From the NCBI RefSeq assembly GCF_016745425.1, contig NZ_JAERVK010000025.1, forward strand, positions 1-34,356: a stretch of DNA of 34,356 nt, given 5' to 3'. Below the pieces are notes generated by a model. That model saw only the letters and a program-made list of their open reading frames with translations. It did not search any database and had not been told where the DNA came from. How positions within the stretch are numbered: the stretch's first letter is position 1; each line of letters opens with the position of its first letter. The translations under genes were made by a program, and so were the position numbers. Shown one piece after another: positions 7,960 to 16,626 of this stretch. This stretch comes from Candidatus Methylomicrobium oryzae. GTDB taxonomy: Bacteria > Pseudomonadota > Gammaproteobacteria > Methylococcales > Methylomonadaceae.

Positions 7960-8643
7960 TCAAGGGGCCTCCATCTTTTCAACATTCCGGTTCGGCCGAT
8001 CAGTAGAAACGCCGTCGTCTGCGCTTTCCGCGTCATCCGGTGTAACGCCCTGCCCTTCGCTTTTCTGCGGTTTATCGGCTTCATCCGAATTCATCCAGCC
8101 GGTCAAACTTTCCCATAAACTTTTCGATTCCTCCGCGGGCCCACTCTCCGGTCCGGGCGCTTTCTCCTTCTCGTTTTCCTGCTGCGATGCGGCGTCAGAC
8201 TTATCCGTACCAAACCATCCCTTGATTGTTCCCCATAAGCTTTCGTCGAGATTCCGTTTCGGCACCTCCACGGTAGCATCGGGGGAAGATTTGAGGACCG
8301 GCAATTTGCTCGGTTTGAAGTCGCCTTGCAAACCGACTATGTTGTCACCATCAAAAATCAAGATGAGTCTCTTCTGCTGCCGCGCTTCGCCGCCGGGCTG
8401 ATTCGAGTAAAGATATTCCCATCGATTCTCGCGAAAAGATTCCTTCAGCATAGGCGACCCCATGATATAAAGCACTTGGCGCTTGCTCATACCGGGCCTG
8501 AGCTGGTCTACCATCGACTGATCCACAATGTTGCCCTGTTGCACATCGACCCTGTAGACGCCGGGCAGATTATTTAAAACCGTCGAACAGGAAGCAACCG
8601 CCATTCCGGCCAGCAGCGTAAAATAAAGTAAAGGCTTACGCAT
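7960..8643 (-). CDS. bamE: Outer membrane assembly lipoprotein BamE with a long C-terminal extension
   Basis: The N-terminus is a lipoprotein signal ending in the lipobox V-A-S-C (Cys19). The BamE/SmpA fold follows at about residues 28-108: YRVDVQQGN, then [17 protein letters not shown] and W-E-Y-L-Y. BamE is part of the beta-barrel assembly complex at the outer membrane. At 227 residues it is about twice the usual length. The extra 100 residues are acidic and low in complexity, but hold two similar blocks, [16 protein letters not shown] and [16 protein letters not shown]. Divergent from fur, as in many gammaproteobacteria. On the minus strand TTGACA lies at 8688-8683, but I see no well-spaced -10. 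Confidence 0.92.
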   Translation of the reverse strand: MRKPLLYFTLLAGMAVASCSTVLNNLPGVYRVDVQQGNIVDQSMVDQLRPGMSKRQVLYIMGSPMLKESFRENRWEYLYSNQPGGEARQQKRLILIFDGDNIVGLQGDFKPSKLPVLKSSPDATVEVPKRNLDESLWGTIKGWFGTDKSDAASQQENEKEKAPGPESGPAEESKSLWESLTGWMNSDEADKPQKSEGQGVTPDDAESADDGVSTDRPNRNVEKMEAP

Positions 8644-8822
8644 GAATCTCGGGTATCATAGAAAATGCTGCATCATACCTGATGTCAAAAAATAATCCTA
8701 TTCGCCTTCATTAATAAGGCCTCATCGTCTTCAACTTCTCATCCCATTCACGGTCAAAAAAGGCTACAATGGCCTATTGCAATGGAAAAAACAGCTGATC
8801 TCGGCTCTATCGGAGATAATTA

Positions 8823-9239
8823 GTGGAATCGAAAGATTTAAGAGACGCCGGCCTGAAGGTTACCCTGCCTCGGGTCAAAATACTCCAAATTCTGGAAAAT
8901 CAAGTAAATGACCGCCATTTGACCGCGGAACAGGTCTATAAAATCTTGCTCAGCGAGGATGAGGAAATCGGCCTGGCTACCGTTTACCGCGTGTTAACCC
9001 AGTTCGAAGCGGCGGGCCTTGTCACCCGCCACCATTTCGAAGGCGGCAACTCGGTCTTCGAACTGGCCAGCGGCGACCATCACGACCATATCATGTGCAT
9101 CAAATGCGGCAAAGTCGATGAATTTTCCGACGAGGTAATCGAAAACCGCCAAAAAGAAATTGCCGAACAGATGGGTTACAAGCTGACCGACCACGGCCTC
9201 TACTTGTACGGTTATTGCCCGAACTGCAAAAAATCCTGA
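8823..9239 (+). CDS. fur: Ferric uptake regulator Fur
   Basis: A 138-residue Fur. The winged helix spans about residues 1-82 with A-T-V-Y-R-V-L at 52-58. The metal sites are seen as H-H-D-H (86-89) and two CxxC pairs, C92/C95 and C132/C135, of which the first pair is the structural zinc ligand in E. coli Fur. It represses iron-uptake genes when loaded with ferrous iron. The start codon is GTG at 8823, with GGAG at 8814-8817; no ATG gives the family N-terminus. lolC follows after 24 bases on the same strand. A TACAAT at about 8764 could be a -10 element, but the -35 is poor. Confidence 0.96.
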   Translation: MESKDLRDAGLKVTLPRVKILQILENQVNDRHLTAEQVYKILLSEDEEIGLATVYRVLTQFEAAGLVTRHHFEGGNSVFELASGDHHDHIMCIKCGKVDEFSDEVIENRQKEIAEQMGYKLTDHGLYLYGYCPNCKKS

Positions 9240-9263
9240 CTTTCCCATCTCTCGCCCAACTTC

Positions 9264-10511
9264 ATGTTTAAACCACTGATATTTTATATCGGCTTGCGCT
9301 ACACGCGCGCCAAACGCCGAACGCAATTCATTTCCTTCATTACGCTGACGTCCGTTTTCGGGATTGCGCTCGGAGTCACCGCGCTGATTACCGTACTGTC
9401 GGTGATGAACGGCTTCGAAGCCGAACTGCGCGAACGAATCCTCGGCATGACCTCGCATGCCACGGTCACCGGACTGAACGGCCAACTCGACAATTGGCCG
9501 GAAGCGGAGACGAAAATCAAGAATCAACCGCACGTCGAAGGCGCTGCTCCGTTTATCAGCGGTCAGGTGATGATCAACGCCGACCGCCGCGTCAGCGGCA
9601 CGATGCTGAACGGCATCCTGCCCGATTATGAAAACAAGGTTTCCAAGGTCGGCGCAAACATGGTATCGGGACGCCTGGCGGATTTGACTGCGGGCAGCTA
9701 CAACATCGTACTCGGCGCGGAACTGGCCAATTATCTCGGCGTGATCGTCGGCGACAAGATCACCGTGATCAGTCCGCAGATCAATTCGACGCCGGCAGGC
9801 ATATTGCCGCGCATGCGCCGCTTCACCGTCACCGGCCTCTTCAAGGTCGGCATGTACGAGTACGACCGCAACATGGCGTTGATCCATCTCGACGATGCGG
9901 CCAAACTGTATCGAATGGATTCAGCGGTTTCGGGCCTCCGCATCAAACTTGACGAAATCTTCAATGCGCCCCGGATTACCCGCGAACTGGCGTCCAATTT
10001 CTACGGCGAGTACGTGGTCAGCGACTGGACGCAGGCCCACAGCAACTTCTTCCGCGCGGTGCAGACCGAAAAACGGGTGATGTTCATCATTCTGTTGCTG
10101 ATCGTCGCGGTCGCCGCCTTCAATATCGTCTCGACGCTGGTGATGGTGGTCACCGACAAGCGCGGCGACATCGCGATCCTGAAAACCCAAGGTCTGACTT
10201 CGCGCGCAGTGATGGGCATCTTTGTGGTGCTCGGTACGATCATCGGGGTGACCGGCACGGCTCTCGGAACAATCGGCGGCATTACATTAGCCTTGAATGC
10301 TAGCACTATCGTGCGTAAAATCGAGACCTTTTTTCAGGTCAATTTTCTCCCGGCCGACGTGTATTACATCAGCGAATTGCCCTCCAAACTGGTGCTAACC
10401 GACGTGTACGCGATCGCTGGAATGGCTTTTCTGCTTTCCCTGCTCGCCACGCTGTATCCCGCCTGGCAGGCCGCCAAAGTCAACCCTGCGGAGGTCTTGC
10501 GCTATGAATAA
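9264..10511 (+). CDS. lolC: Lipoprotein-releasing ABC transporter permease LolC/LolE
   Basis: A 415-residue inner-membrane permease. The family signature is at the N-terminus: I-G-L-R-Y-T-R-A-K-R-R-x-x-F-I-S-F-I, then the first membrane helix and S-V-M-N-G-F-E near residue 48. A periplasmic MacB-like domain covers about 60-265. An FtsX domain with three membrane helices fills 270-410 and ends in the P-A-E-V-L-R-Y-E motif usual for this family. With LolD it extracts outer-membrane lipoproteins and hands them to LolA. Only one permease gene is present here, so the complex may use it as a homodimer (as LolF) or a second permease elsewhere. It overlaps lolD by 8 bases. The symbol lolC is by family, not proof of the C rather than E type. 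Confidence 0.93.
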   Translation: MFKPLIFYIGLRYTRAKRRTQFISFITLTSVFGIALGVTALITVLSVMNGFEAELRERILGMTSHATVTGLNGQLDNWPEAETKIKNQPHVEGAAPFISGQVMINADRRVSGTMLNGILPDYENKVSKVGANMVSGRLADLTAGSYNIVLGAELANYLGVIVGDKITVISPQINSTPAGILPRMRRFTVTGLFKVGMYEYDRNMALIHLDDAAKLYRMDSAVSGLRIKLDEIFNAPRITRELASNFYGEYVVSDWTQAHSNFFRAVQTEKRVMFIILLLIVAVAAFNIVSTLVMVVTDKRGDIAILKTQGLTSRAVMGIFVVLGTIIGVTGTALGTIGGITLALNASTIVRKIETFFQVNFLPADVYYISELPSKLVLTDVYAIAGMAFLLSLLATLYPAWQAAKVNPAEVLRYE

Positions 10512-11184
10512 CACTGCAATACTCGAATGCCGGCAATTGACCAAGCGCTACACGCAGGGCGAGCTGGACGTCGAAGTCCTGCGCGGCGTGGATTTGAAGA
10601 TCGGCGTGGGTGAACGCGTCGCCATCATGGGGGCTTCGGGGTCCGGCAAGAGCACGTTGCTGCATCTGTTGGGCGGACTCGAAAAGCCCAGCGGCGGCCA
10701 AGTTGTGCTGGACAATATCGACATCAACAAAATCGGCTCCTCGGGCCTGGCAAAGCTTAGAAACCGCGCGCTCGGCTTCGTCTACCAGTCCCATCACCTG
10801 CTGGGCGAATTCACCGTCCTGGAAAACGTCGCGATGCCGCAGTTGATCGGCGGAAAAACGGTCAAGGAAGCGTCCGAAAGCGCCGTGGAACTGATCAGGC
10901 GCGTCGGGCTCGGCCACCGGATCGAGCACAAGCCCAGCGAATTGTCGGGCGGCGAAAGGCAGCGTGCCGCCATCGCCAGAGCCTTGATCAACAAGCCCGC
11001 ACTGGTCATGGCGGACGAACCGACCGGCAACCTGGACAGCAAAACCGCCCATCAGGTTTACGAATTGATGCTGGAATTAAATCAGGAAATGAACGTCAGC
11101 TTCCTAGTCGTTACGCACGACCATGAGCTGGCTTCGAGAATCGGCCGAGTACTGCACATGGAAGACGGTTTGATCGTTTCTTAG
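10504..11184 (+). CDS. lolD: Lipoprotein-releasing ABC transporter ATP-binding protein LolD
   Basis: A 226-residue ATPase of the MacB/LolD class. Walker A is GASGSGKST at residues 43-51, the Q-loop is near 95 (VYQSHH), the ABC signature L-S-G-G-E is at 147-151, Walker B (ALVMADEP) at 166-173, and the switch histidine is H205. It powers lipoprotein release by the permease encoded just upstream, whose last 8 bases it overlaps. The stop codon TAG (11182-11184) falls on the first bases of a long inverted-repeat element, so the last codon or two may derive from that insertion. Confidence 0.95.
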   Translation: MNNTAILECRQLTKRYTQGELDVEVLRGVDLKIGVGERVAIMGASGSGKSTLLHLLGGLEKPSGGQVVLDNIDINKIGSSGLAKLRNRALGFVYQSHHLLGEFTVLENVAMPQLIGGKTVKEASESAVELIRRVGLGHRIEHKPSELSGGERQRAAIARALINKPALVMADEPTGNLDSKTAHQVYELMLELNQEMNVSFLVVTHDHELASRIGRVLHMEDGLIVS

Positions 11185-11402
11185 GATTTGGACGGAAATA
11201 ACTTCCCGGTTTTAATATGTTCACATTGCGTAGCTTTTCAGCGCATATGCGTTCAGCCCCTCCTCTTTGAAAAAGCGGGGTTAGGGAAGATTTATTGAAC
11301 AAATCCCCTTTGATCCCCCTTTTTCAAAGGGGGAGGTGAGCGCTTATTTCGGCCGATCTGTAGCCTACCGATTTCGGGAAATTATTTGGAACAAAATCCT
11401 TA
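11182..11402. repeat. Long imperfect inverted-repeat element (MITE-like or REP-like)
   Basis: The two outer ends are related as inverted copies: the left reads AGGATTTGG...AATAACTTCCCG from 11183, and the right reads AGGATTTTG...AATAATTTCCCG on the opposite strand down from 11400. The inner arms are CCTCCTCTTTGAAAAAGC (11259 on) and, inverted, CCTCCCCCTTTGAAAAAGGG (from 11336). About 220 bases in all, without coding capacity. A relative of one arm occurs at 34241-34320. It fills most of the gap between lolD and the DUF2062 gene. The remaining 11403-11531 holds nothing I recognise. Confidence 0.6.
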
Positions 11403-11531
11403 AAACGGTCACGCCGCTGATTTCCTCTTCCCCAGCCGGAAGAGGGAGATCATGCCGCAGAACTTTAGCCGCTTATTTTATCCGGTAGGAACTACGGCGA
11501 TTAGGCAAAACCTTTTGCAGCTCTGCCCTTT

Positions 11532-12098
11532 CTATGACTTGCGCCAGTAAGTACATTGGAACGGCCGGATTCTATCGGACCTTTTTTTCCTCTCGGCCCA
11601 TTTTTTGGTAATGTGCGCCCGCCAAAAATATTGAATGCCGAAATAGCCGGCGGCTGAAGAAATCACCCCCAGTATCAGGCAGCCCAACAGAAACGGCTGC
11701 CAGACCTCTCCCAATTCGGAGAGCATATTGCCGACCGAAAAATCGGCGCTTTGCTCGGTGGCCGGGGTATTCATGAACAACAGCCCGACCCGGTAGGCAA
11801 AATAAAACAAAGGCGGCATCGTTATCGGATTGGTCAGCCAGACCAACGCCACCGATAAAGGGATATTCGAACGGAAATAAATGGCGGCGACCGCAGCAAA
11901 TACCATTTGCGTGGGCAGCGGAATCCAGGCGCAAAACAGGCCAATCGCAAAAGCCTTCGCGACCGAGTGCCTGTTCAAATGCCACAGATTCGGTTCGTGC
12001 AAACTGTCGCCCAAAAACTGCAAGTGCTTATGTCGCTTGATCACGTCGTGATCGGGAACGAGCCTGTCCAGAAGCCGTTTTACCAATTGTTTTGCCAT
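11532..12098 (-). CDS. DUF2062 family membrane protein
   Basis: A 188-residue protein matching DUF2062: N-x-H-S-V-A-K-A-F-A-I-G-L-F-C-A-W-I-P near residues 42-60, I-P-x-S-V-A-L-V-W-L-T-N-P-I-T at about 79-93, then P-P-L-F-Y-F-A-Y. Two to three membrane segments at about 46-72, 80-107 and 133-155. The function is unknown; the domain also occurs next to glycosyltransferases and ComEC-like genes. It is divergent from comEC (start codons 122 bases apart). The ribosome-binding site is modest (TAGGC). Confidence 0.88.
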   Translation of the reverse strand: MAKQLVKRLLDRLVPDHDVIKRHKHLQFLGDSLHEPNLWHLNRHSVAKAFAIGLFCAWIPLPTQMVFAAVAAIYFRSNIPLSVALVWLTNPITMPPLFYFAYRVGLLFMNTPATEQSADFSVGNMLSELGEVWQPFLLGCLILGVISSAAGYFGIQYFWRAHITKKWAERKKRSDRIRPFQCTYWRKS

Positions 12099-12220
12099 AA
12101 TGCCTAGAGAATGCCGCTGATGCCTGAGAGCGCCCGTGCAGGGCGGAAAAGGCCTCTGTCAAGCGTGACTTAAGTGTAACAGTTTTTTAATTGCGCTAAA
12201 AAAATATTGCCGACAGCCTT

Positions 12221-14488
12221 ATGATCATCGCGGCGATCAGCTATTTGATAGGGGTTATGCTGATTCAACAGTTCCCCGATATGACCCGGGCAGGCTATCT
12301 CTTGTTCCTCGTGCCCGTATTCGGCTTTGCGTTATGGCGGCGCCATTGGGCTGTAGCATTTATCCTGTTAGGGGTGTTCTGGGGAACCGGTTTTGCGCTG
12401 ATCCGTTTACACGACCGGCTGCCTCAGGCGCTGGAAGGCACCGATCTGAGAATCACCGGACGGATCGCCAACCTGCCTGACGCAGGGGATAAAAACTTAC
12501 GCTTCGATTTCGCGATCGCCGAGCCGGCGTCGGAATTCCCTTCGCGGATCCGGCTCACCTGGTATCGACCGGATCGCCCGGTGAAAGCCGGACAAACCTG
12601 GACTTTTACGGTCAAGCTGAAACGCCCGCACGGCACCGTCAATCCGGGCGGGTTCGACTACCAGCGCTGGCTGTTTACCGAAGGCATCGGCGCCACCGGT
12701 TACGTGCGAACCGGCCCACCGCCCGTGTTGATCAAAGAAGCCGGCTATACCCATATATCCGGCTTAAGGCAAATGATCGCCGACCGGCTGAGCGAACTCT
12801 TGACAGGCTCGCCCAGCCTCGCGCTGCTCCGGGCACTCATGATCGGCGATGGCAGCCGGATTACGCAAGCGCAATGGGATATTTTCAGAAAAACCGGAAC
12901 GACCCACCTGATCGTGATCTCCGGTTCGCACATCGGACTGATCGCGGGCTTTGTCTATTTTCTGACGCTCAAGGGCTGGGCTCGGACCGGCGTGTTACGC
13001 TGGCCGCCGCCAAGAATCGCGGCGTTCGTAGCGCTGATTGCGGCCGTGTTTTATACGTTTCTCACCGGTTTTGCGGTCCCGGCGCAACGTGCGCTGATCA
13101 TGCTGACCATCGCGATGACGGCGGTGATCGGCCAGAGGAACAGCCGGCCTAGCGACACCCTTGCCGCCGCTTTACTCGGCGTACTGATCCTCGATCCTCT
13201 CGCGGTCTTGTCGACCGGCTTCTGGCTCTCATTCTTTGCGGTCGGACTGATCCTGTTTACGGTCGCGGGCCGCCTGGCCAAACCGAAACCGTTCGGCACG
13301 GCGGTCAAATTACATGGAGTCACATCGCTCGGGCTTGCGCCTTTCCTGTTGTTTTTTTTCCAGCAAATCACTTTTATCGCGCCCTTCGCGAATCTTCTGG
13401 CCGTGCCGGTGATCAGCCTGGCCGTTTTGCCTTTGGCGCTCCTCGGCCTGTTGCTCCTGCCGCTGTCCCCGGCTCTCGCCGGCCTATTGCTGTTGCCGGC
13501 CGACTATATCTTGCGGGGCTTGATGTGGCTGCTCGATTTAATGACGCAGATTCCGGCCGCAACCATCAGCCATTCCGCGCCTCCCTACTGGGCGCTACTG
13601 ACTGCGATACCGGGCGCCTTTTGGCTGCTCGCGCCGTTCGGAACGCCTTCGCGCTGGCTGGGCGTGCTAATGATAGCGCCGCTAATTTTCACTGCCTCCG
13701 ACCGGCCGGCGGCCGGTGAAATCAGGATGGCCCTGCTCGATGTCGGCCAGGGGCTTGCGGTGGGTATACAAACCGCCGGCCACTGGCTGGTGTACGACAC
13801 CGGCCCGCAGTTTTCGCCCGAGAGCGATATGGGACGCAACGTGGTACTGCCTTATCTGCACAGCCGGGGCGCCGACAAGATCGACACACTGATCGTCAGC
13901 CACGGCGATAACGATCATATCGGCGGCGCGCGCTCGATTTTGCACGGGCTGCCTGTCGCACGCCTCCTAACCAGCGCGCCGGAAGTCCTGGCCGAATATG
14001 CGCCTACCCTATGCAAAGCAGGACAAACCTGGCGATGGGATGATGTGGATTTTACGATGCTTGCTCCCGAACAAATCGACCCGGCAACCGATAACAATAA
14101 TTCCTGCGTGTTGAAAATCCGCTCCCGAAACGGCGCAATTCTATTGACCGGCGATATCGAAGCCGTCGCAGAATCCTGGCTGATCCACCGCTACGGGCCT
14201 GCTTTACGCGCAGATATCCTGGTCGCCCCCCATCACGGCAGCAAGACGTCTTCGACCCAGGCATTTTTAGAGACTGTAAAACCTCGATATGTCCTAATTC
14301 CTGCCGGCTACCGGAACCAATTCGGCCATCCCCATGCCGGCGTACTCGCGCGCTACGAAAAAATCGGGGCAAAATGGCTGAAGAGCGCCGACAGCGGGGC
14401 CATTCTGGCCGATCTGTCCGAACACGGCCTCACCGTAAAAACGTATCGGGAACTGAATAAAAAATATTGGAGAGCCGGAAGCGAATAA
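12221..14488 (+). CDS. comEC: DNA internalisation competence protein ComEC/Rec2
   Basis: A 755-residue protein of normal length. It has an N-terminal membrane and OB-like domain (DUF4131, about 1-180), the Competence multi-helix channel domain (about 200-470; G-T-T-H-L-I-V-I-S-G-S-H-I-G near 226-239), and a C-terminal metallo-beta-lactamase domain (about 500-740). The last begins L-D-V-G-Q-G and carries S-H-G-D-N-D-H-I-G-G, the metal site, and A-P-H-H-G-S. ComEC forms the inner-membrane channel for single-stranded DNA during natural transformation. No other competence gene is nearby. The ATG at 12221 opens directly on the first membrane helix; the upstream ribosome site is weak. Confidence 0.94.
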   Translation: MIIAAISYLIGVMLIQQFPDMTRAGYLLFLVPVFGFALWRRHWAVAFILLGVFWGTGFALIRLHDRLPQALEGTDLRITGRIANLPDAGDKNLRFDFAIAEPASEFPSRIRLTWYRPDRPVKAGQTWTFTVKLKRPHGTVNPGGFDYQRWLFTEGIGATGYVRTGPPPVLIKEAGYTHISGLRQMIADRLSELLTGSPSLALLRALMIGDGSRITQAQWDIFRKTGTTHLIVISGSHIGLIAGFVYFLTLKGWARTGVLRWPPPRIAAFVALIAAVFYTFLTGFAVPAQRALIMLTIAMTAVIGQRNSRPSDTLAAALLGVLILDPLAVLSTGFWLSFFAVGLILFTVAGRLAKPKPFGTAVKLHGVTSLGLAPFLLFFFQQITFIAPFANLLAVPVISLAVLPLALLGLLLLPLSPALAGLLLLPADYILRGLMWLLDLMTQIPAATISHSAPPYWALLTAIPGAFWLLAPFGTPSRWLGVLMIAPLIFTASDRPAAGEIRMALLDVGQGLAVGIQTAGHWLVYDTGPQFSPESDMGRNVVLPYLHSRGADKIDTLIVSHGDNDHIGGARSILHGLPVARLLTSAPEVLAEYAPTLCKAGQTWRWDDVDFTMLAPEQIDPATDNNNSCVLKIRSRNGAILLTGDIEAVAESWLIHRYGPALRADILVAPHHGSKTSSTQAFLETVKPRYVLIPAGYRNQFGHPHAGVLARYEKIGAKWLKSADSGAILADLSEHGLTVKTYRELNKKYWRAGSE

Positions 14489-14503
14489 TTTCCGCATCCA
14501 AGG

Positions 14504-15091
14504 TCAGGACTGGCGTTTTTGCAGCACATTCCAAAGCGAACGCACATTCGATTCAGGCGACGGCAATAATAAAGTAATGGTGATTTCCTCAAGTGCCGCA
14601 GTCAGCGAGACGAAAGCCGCGATCCTGAGCGGCCAGACGATGCCGCCCAAAAACAGAATGAACAGAGAAACGCCGACCACTACCGCGGCCACTTTGACCA
14701 GCCAGGTATGGTAACTGGTGAGTCTGCCGAACTTGATCATGCCGGCCGCAGGCGGGGCGATGCAACTGCCGACGATCATCAGGACATACAGCCATTCGCG
14801 CATGACCAGATCGGGCCATAGCCAGAAGCTACAGACCGCGATCGTCATATAGGTCAGCAAATCGGCAAAACTGTCGAGCGTGGCGCCGAATTCGGTCACC
14901 TGCCCGGTTAGGCGGGCCGCAAACCCGTCCAGTACGTCGCTCAGAAAAACCAGCGCCAGAAGACCCATGAAAGCCCGGTCATGGCCGAACCAGGCAAAGG
15001 CCAGTAAACCGGGCGCCGCAACAAAGCGGAAACAGGTCAGCAGATTGGGGAGAGTCCATAAGGACCGGAAAAAAGGTTGATTGCCGTTCAT
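14504..15091 (-). CDS. CDP-alcohol phosphatidyltransferase family protein
   Basis: A 195-residue membrane enzyme with the complete family motif at residues 52-77: D52-x2-D55-G56-x2-A59-R60-x8-G69-x3-D73-x3-D77. This catalytic signature binds the divalent metal and the CDP-linked lipid. About five or six membrane helices follow and precede it. Members transfer a phosphatidyl group from CDP-diacylglycerol to an alcohol such as glycerol 3-phosphate, serine or inositol; the acceptor cannot be read here. The start (15091) overlaps the stop of the upstream EEP gene by 4 bases (ATGA), so they are coupled. It is the third gene of a minus-strand cassette with a CDP-archaeol-synthase homologue. Confidence 0.9.
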   Translation of the reverse strand: MNGNQPFFRSLWTLPNLLTCFRFVAAPGLLAFAWFGHDRAFMGLLALVFLSDVLDGFAARLTGQVTEFGATLDSFADLLTYMTIAVCSFWLWPDLVMREWLYVLMIVGSCIAPPAAGMIKFGRLTSYHTWLVKVAAVVVGVSLFILFLGGIVWPLRIAAFVSLTAALEEITITLLLPSPESNVRSLWNVLQKRQS

Positions 15092-15840
15092 AAGCTAAAC
15101 GACGCCGCCAACGGGGCATGATCGGAAAGCCTGCGCCATGGCGCGCCCGCCAGCCGCTCGCACCCGACCGGAGTCAATCCGCGGAAATAAATCCGGTCCA
15201 TCGGTAAAAGCGGCATCCAACAGGGAAAGGTCCGCGCATAGTCGCCATGCGTCACATGAAAAACCTCTTTCAGCCCGAGGTGCCGTTCAAAATGCCGTTC
15301 CGCCTGGCTAAGCCAGTCGTTGAAGTCGCCTGCGACGATCAGCGGCGCGTGATGCGGCACGTGTTGATCGATTCGCTCGCTCAACCGGTCAAGCTGCGCG
15401 CGCCGCTCGCGGCTGGTCAATCCGAAATGTATGCACACGATATGCACCTCCTTATCCGTGTCCGGCATACGGATCACGCCATGCAGCATGCTCCGGCTGG
15501 CCCAGGGAAACGGCGAAACATTGATGTTTTCCCAGCTGACGAACGGAAAACGGCTCAAAATCGCGTTGCCGTGGTGGCCAGTCTTGTACACCGCATTCTT
15601 GCCGTAAATATAAAACGGCCATACGCCTTCGGCGATAAACTCGAATTGCGAAATCGCCGGCCAATTTTCGACTTCCAGCGCATGAAGATGGTGCTCTCCC
15701 TGCATTTCCTGCAGAAACAGCAGGTCGGCTCCCGCCTCTTCCAAGGCTTCTTTCATCTGATGCAGAACGAAGCGCCGATTGCCCGGATTAAAGCCCTTAT
15801 GGATATTGTAAGTTAAGACCTTCAGGCCCGGTTTATTCAT
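15088..15840 (-). CDS. Endonuclease/exonuclease/phosphatase (EEP) family protein
   Basis: A 250-residue EEP-fold hydrolase, without signal peptide. The metal and catalytic residues are visible: N12 in TYNIHKGF, E45 in L-F-L-Q-E-M-Q, G-D-F-N-D-W near 171-176, and S-D-H-A-P-L near 240. It resembles E. coli YbhP, which lies beside a cardiolipin synthase gene. Here it sits between two genes of CDP-lipid chemistry, 21 bases after the CDP-archaeol-synthase homologue and overlapping the phosphatidyltransferase by 4 bases. A phospholipid-related phosphodiester or phosphomonoester substrate is therefore more likely than DNA, but that is inference. Confidence 0.85.
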   Translation of the reverse strand: MNKPGLKVLTYNIHKGFNPGNRRFVLHQMKEALEEAGADLLFLQEMQGEHHLHALEVENWPAISQFEFIAEGVWPFYIYGKNAVYKTGHHGNAILSRFPFVSWENINVSPFPWASRSMLHGVIRMPDTDKEVHIVCIHFGLTSRERRAQLDRLSERIDQHVPHHAPLIVAGDFNDWLSQAERHFERHLGLKEVFHVTHGDYARTFPCWMPLLPMDRIYFRGLTPVGCERLAGAPWRRLSDHAPLAASFSL

Positions 15841-15861
15841 ACTCCCCGCACCGCGGAAGAA

Positions 15862-16356
15862 CTACGGATGTTTACGCAAACGCCATTTGACCAAAACAGG
15901 CGAAAGCCATTCTTCAATCAAATAAAAAGCACCCACTGAAATAACGATTTCAAGCCAGCCGATGCCCAGGCTCGATTTTACCATTAACAGCGGAAAAAGC
16001 GACTCGGGCACCGTATCGAGGCCGCGCACATGGCGGCCCTCCTCCATACCTAACCGCCTTTTGCAAAAACTGGCCAGCAAATCGCCACACAGGGTACCGG
16101 CCGCGACGAATAGACCGGTAAGCGGACCATGCCCCAACACATAAGCAGCCACAGGCGTTGCCGCACAGGCGGCGAATAGGCCGCGCCATGTTTTCGCCGC
16201 CCCAAATAAAGGATTACCGTCGCTTAACCGAAGACCTCCGTCTATCGGCTTCATAGCATAAGGACCTGCTAATGCACTCAGTAATACCGGGGCACCGTTC
16301 GCAGCCAGAAGCAGAAACAAGGCGTCAAAGATAACGCTCAAACTTAAACTGTCCAT
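15862..16356 (-). CDS. CDP-archaeol synthase (CarS) family protein
   Basis: A 164-residue membrane protein with four to five helices. It matches the CarS (formerly DUF46) family in L-S-D-G-N-P-L-F-G-A-A-K-T-W-R-G near 43-58 and F-C-K-R-R-L-G-M-E-E-G near 96-106, followed by L-D-T-V-P-E-S. In archaea CarS makes CDP-archaeol from CTP; bacterial homologues are not well characterised. It is the first gene of a three-gene cassette. The start is supported by AGGAAAT upstream. The archaeal family usually has D-Q-x-D where this has D-T-V-P-E, which may reflect a different lipid acceptor. I infer that it activates a phosphatidic-acid-like lipid. Confidence 0.8.
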   Translation of the reverse strand: MDSLSLSVIFDALFLLLAANGAPVLLSALAGPYAMKPIDGGLRLSDGNPLFGAAKTWRGLFAACAATPVAAYVLGHGPLTGLFVAAGTLCGDLLASFCKRRLGMEEGRHVRGLDTVPESLFPLLMVKSSLGIGWLEIVISVGAFYLIEEWLSPVLVKWRLRKHP

Positions 16357-16626
16357 TATACATTTCCTGCCCGGCCGGGAAAGTGCGCAATAGCCGGCTG
16401 CCTCGAAAACCGGAGCAAACTGCTGCGTGTTTATCCGCTTCCCAGTCCTTGTCCTTTATTACGTAAAAAAAGCTGAAAACTTTTTCAACCCCCGAAAACG
16501 ACTATCCATTGCTTATATAACCTGTTATTTCGAGGAATCGGTGCCGAAAACCGACCGAACAAGGCTTGGACACGACTTCCCCCGAATTTATCGAAGGGCT
16601 TGCTTCGAAACAGGCCGGACGACAAC

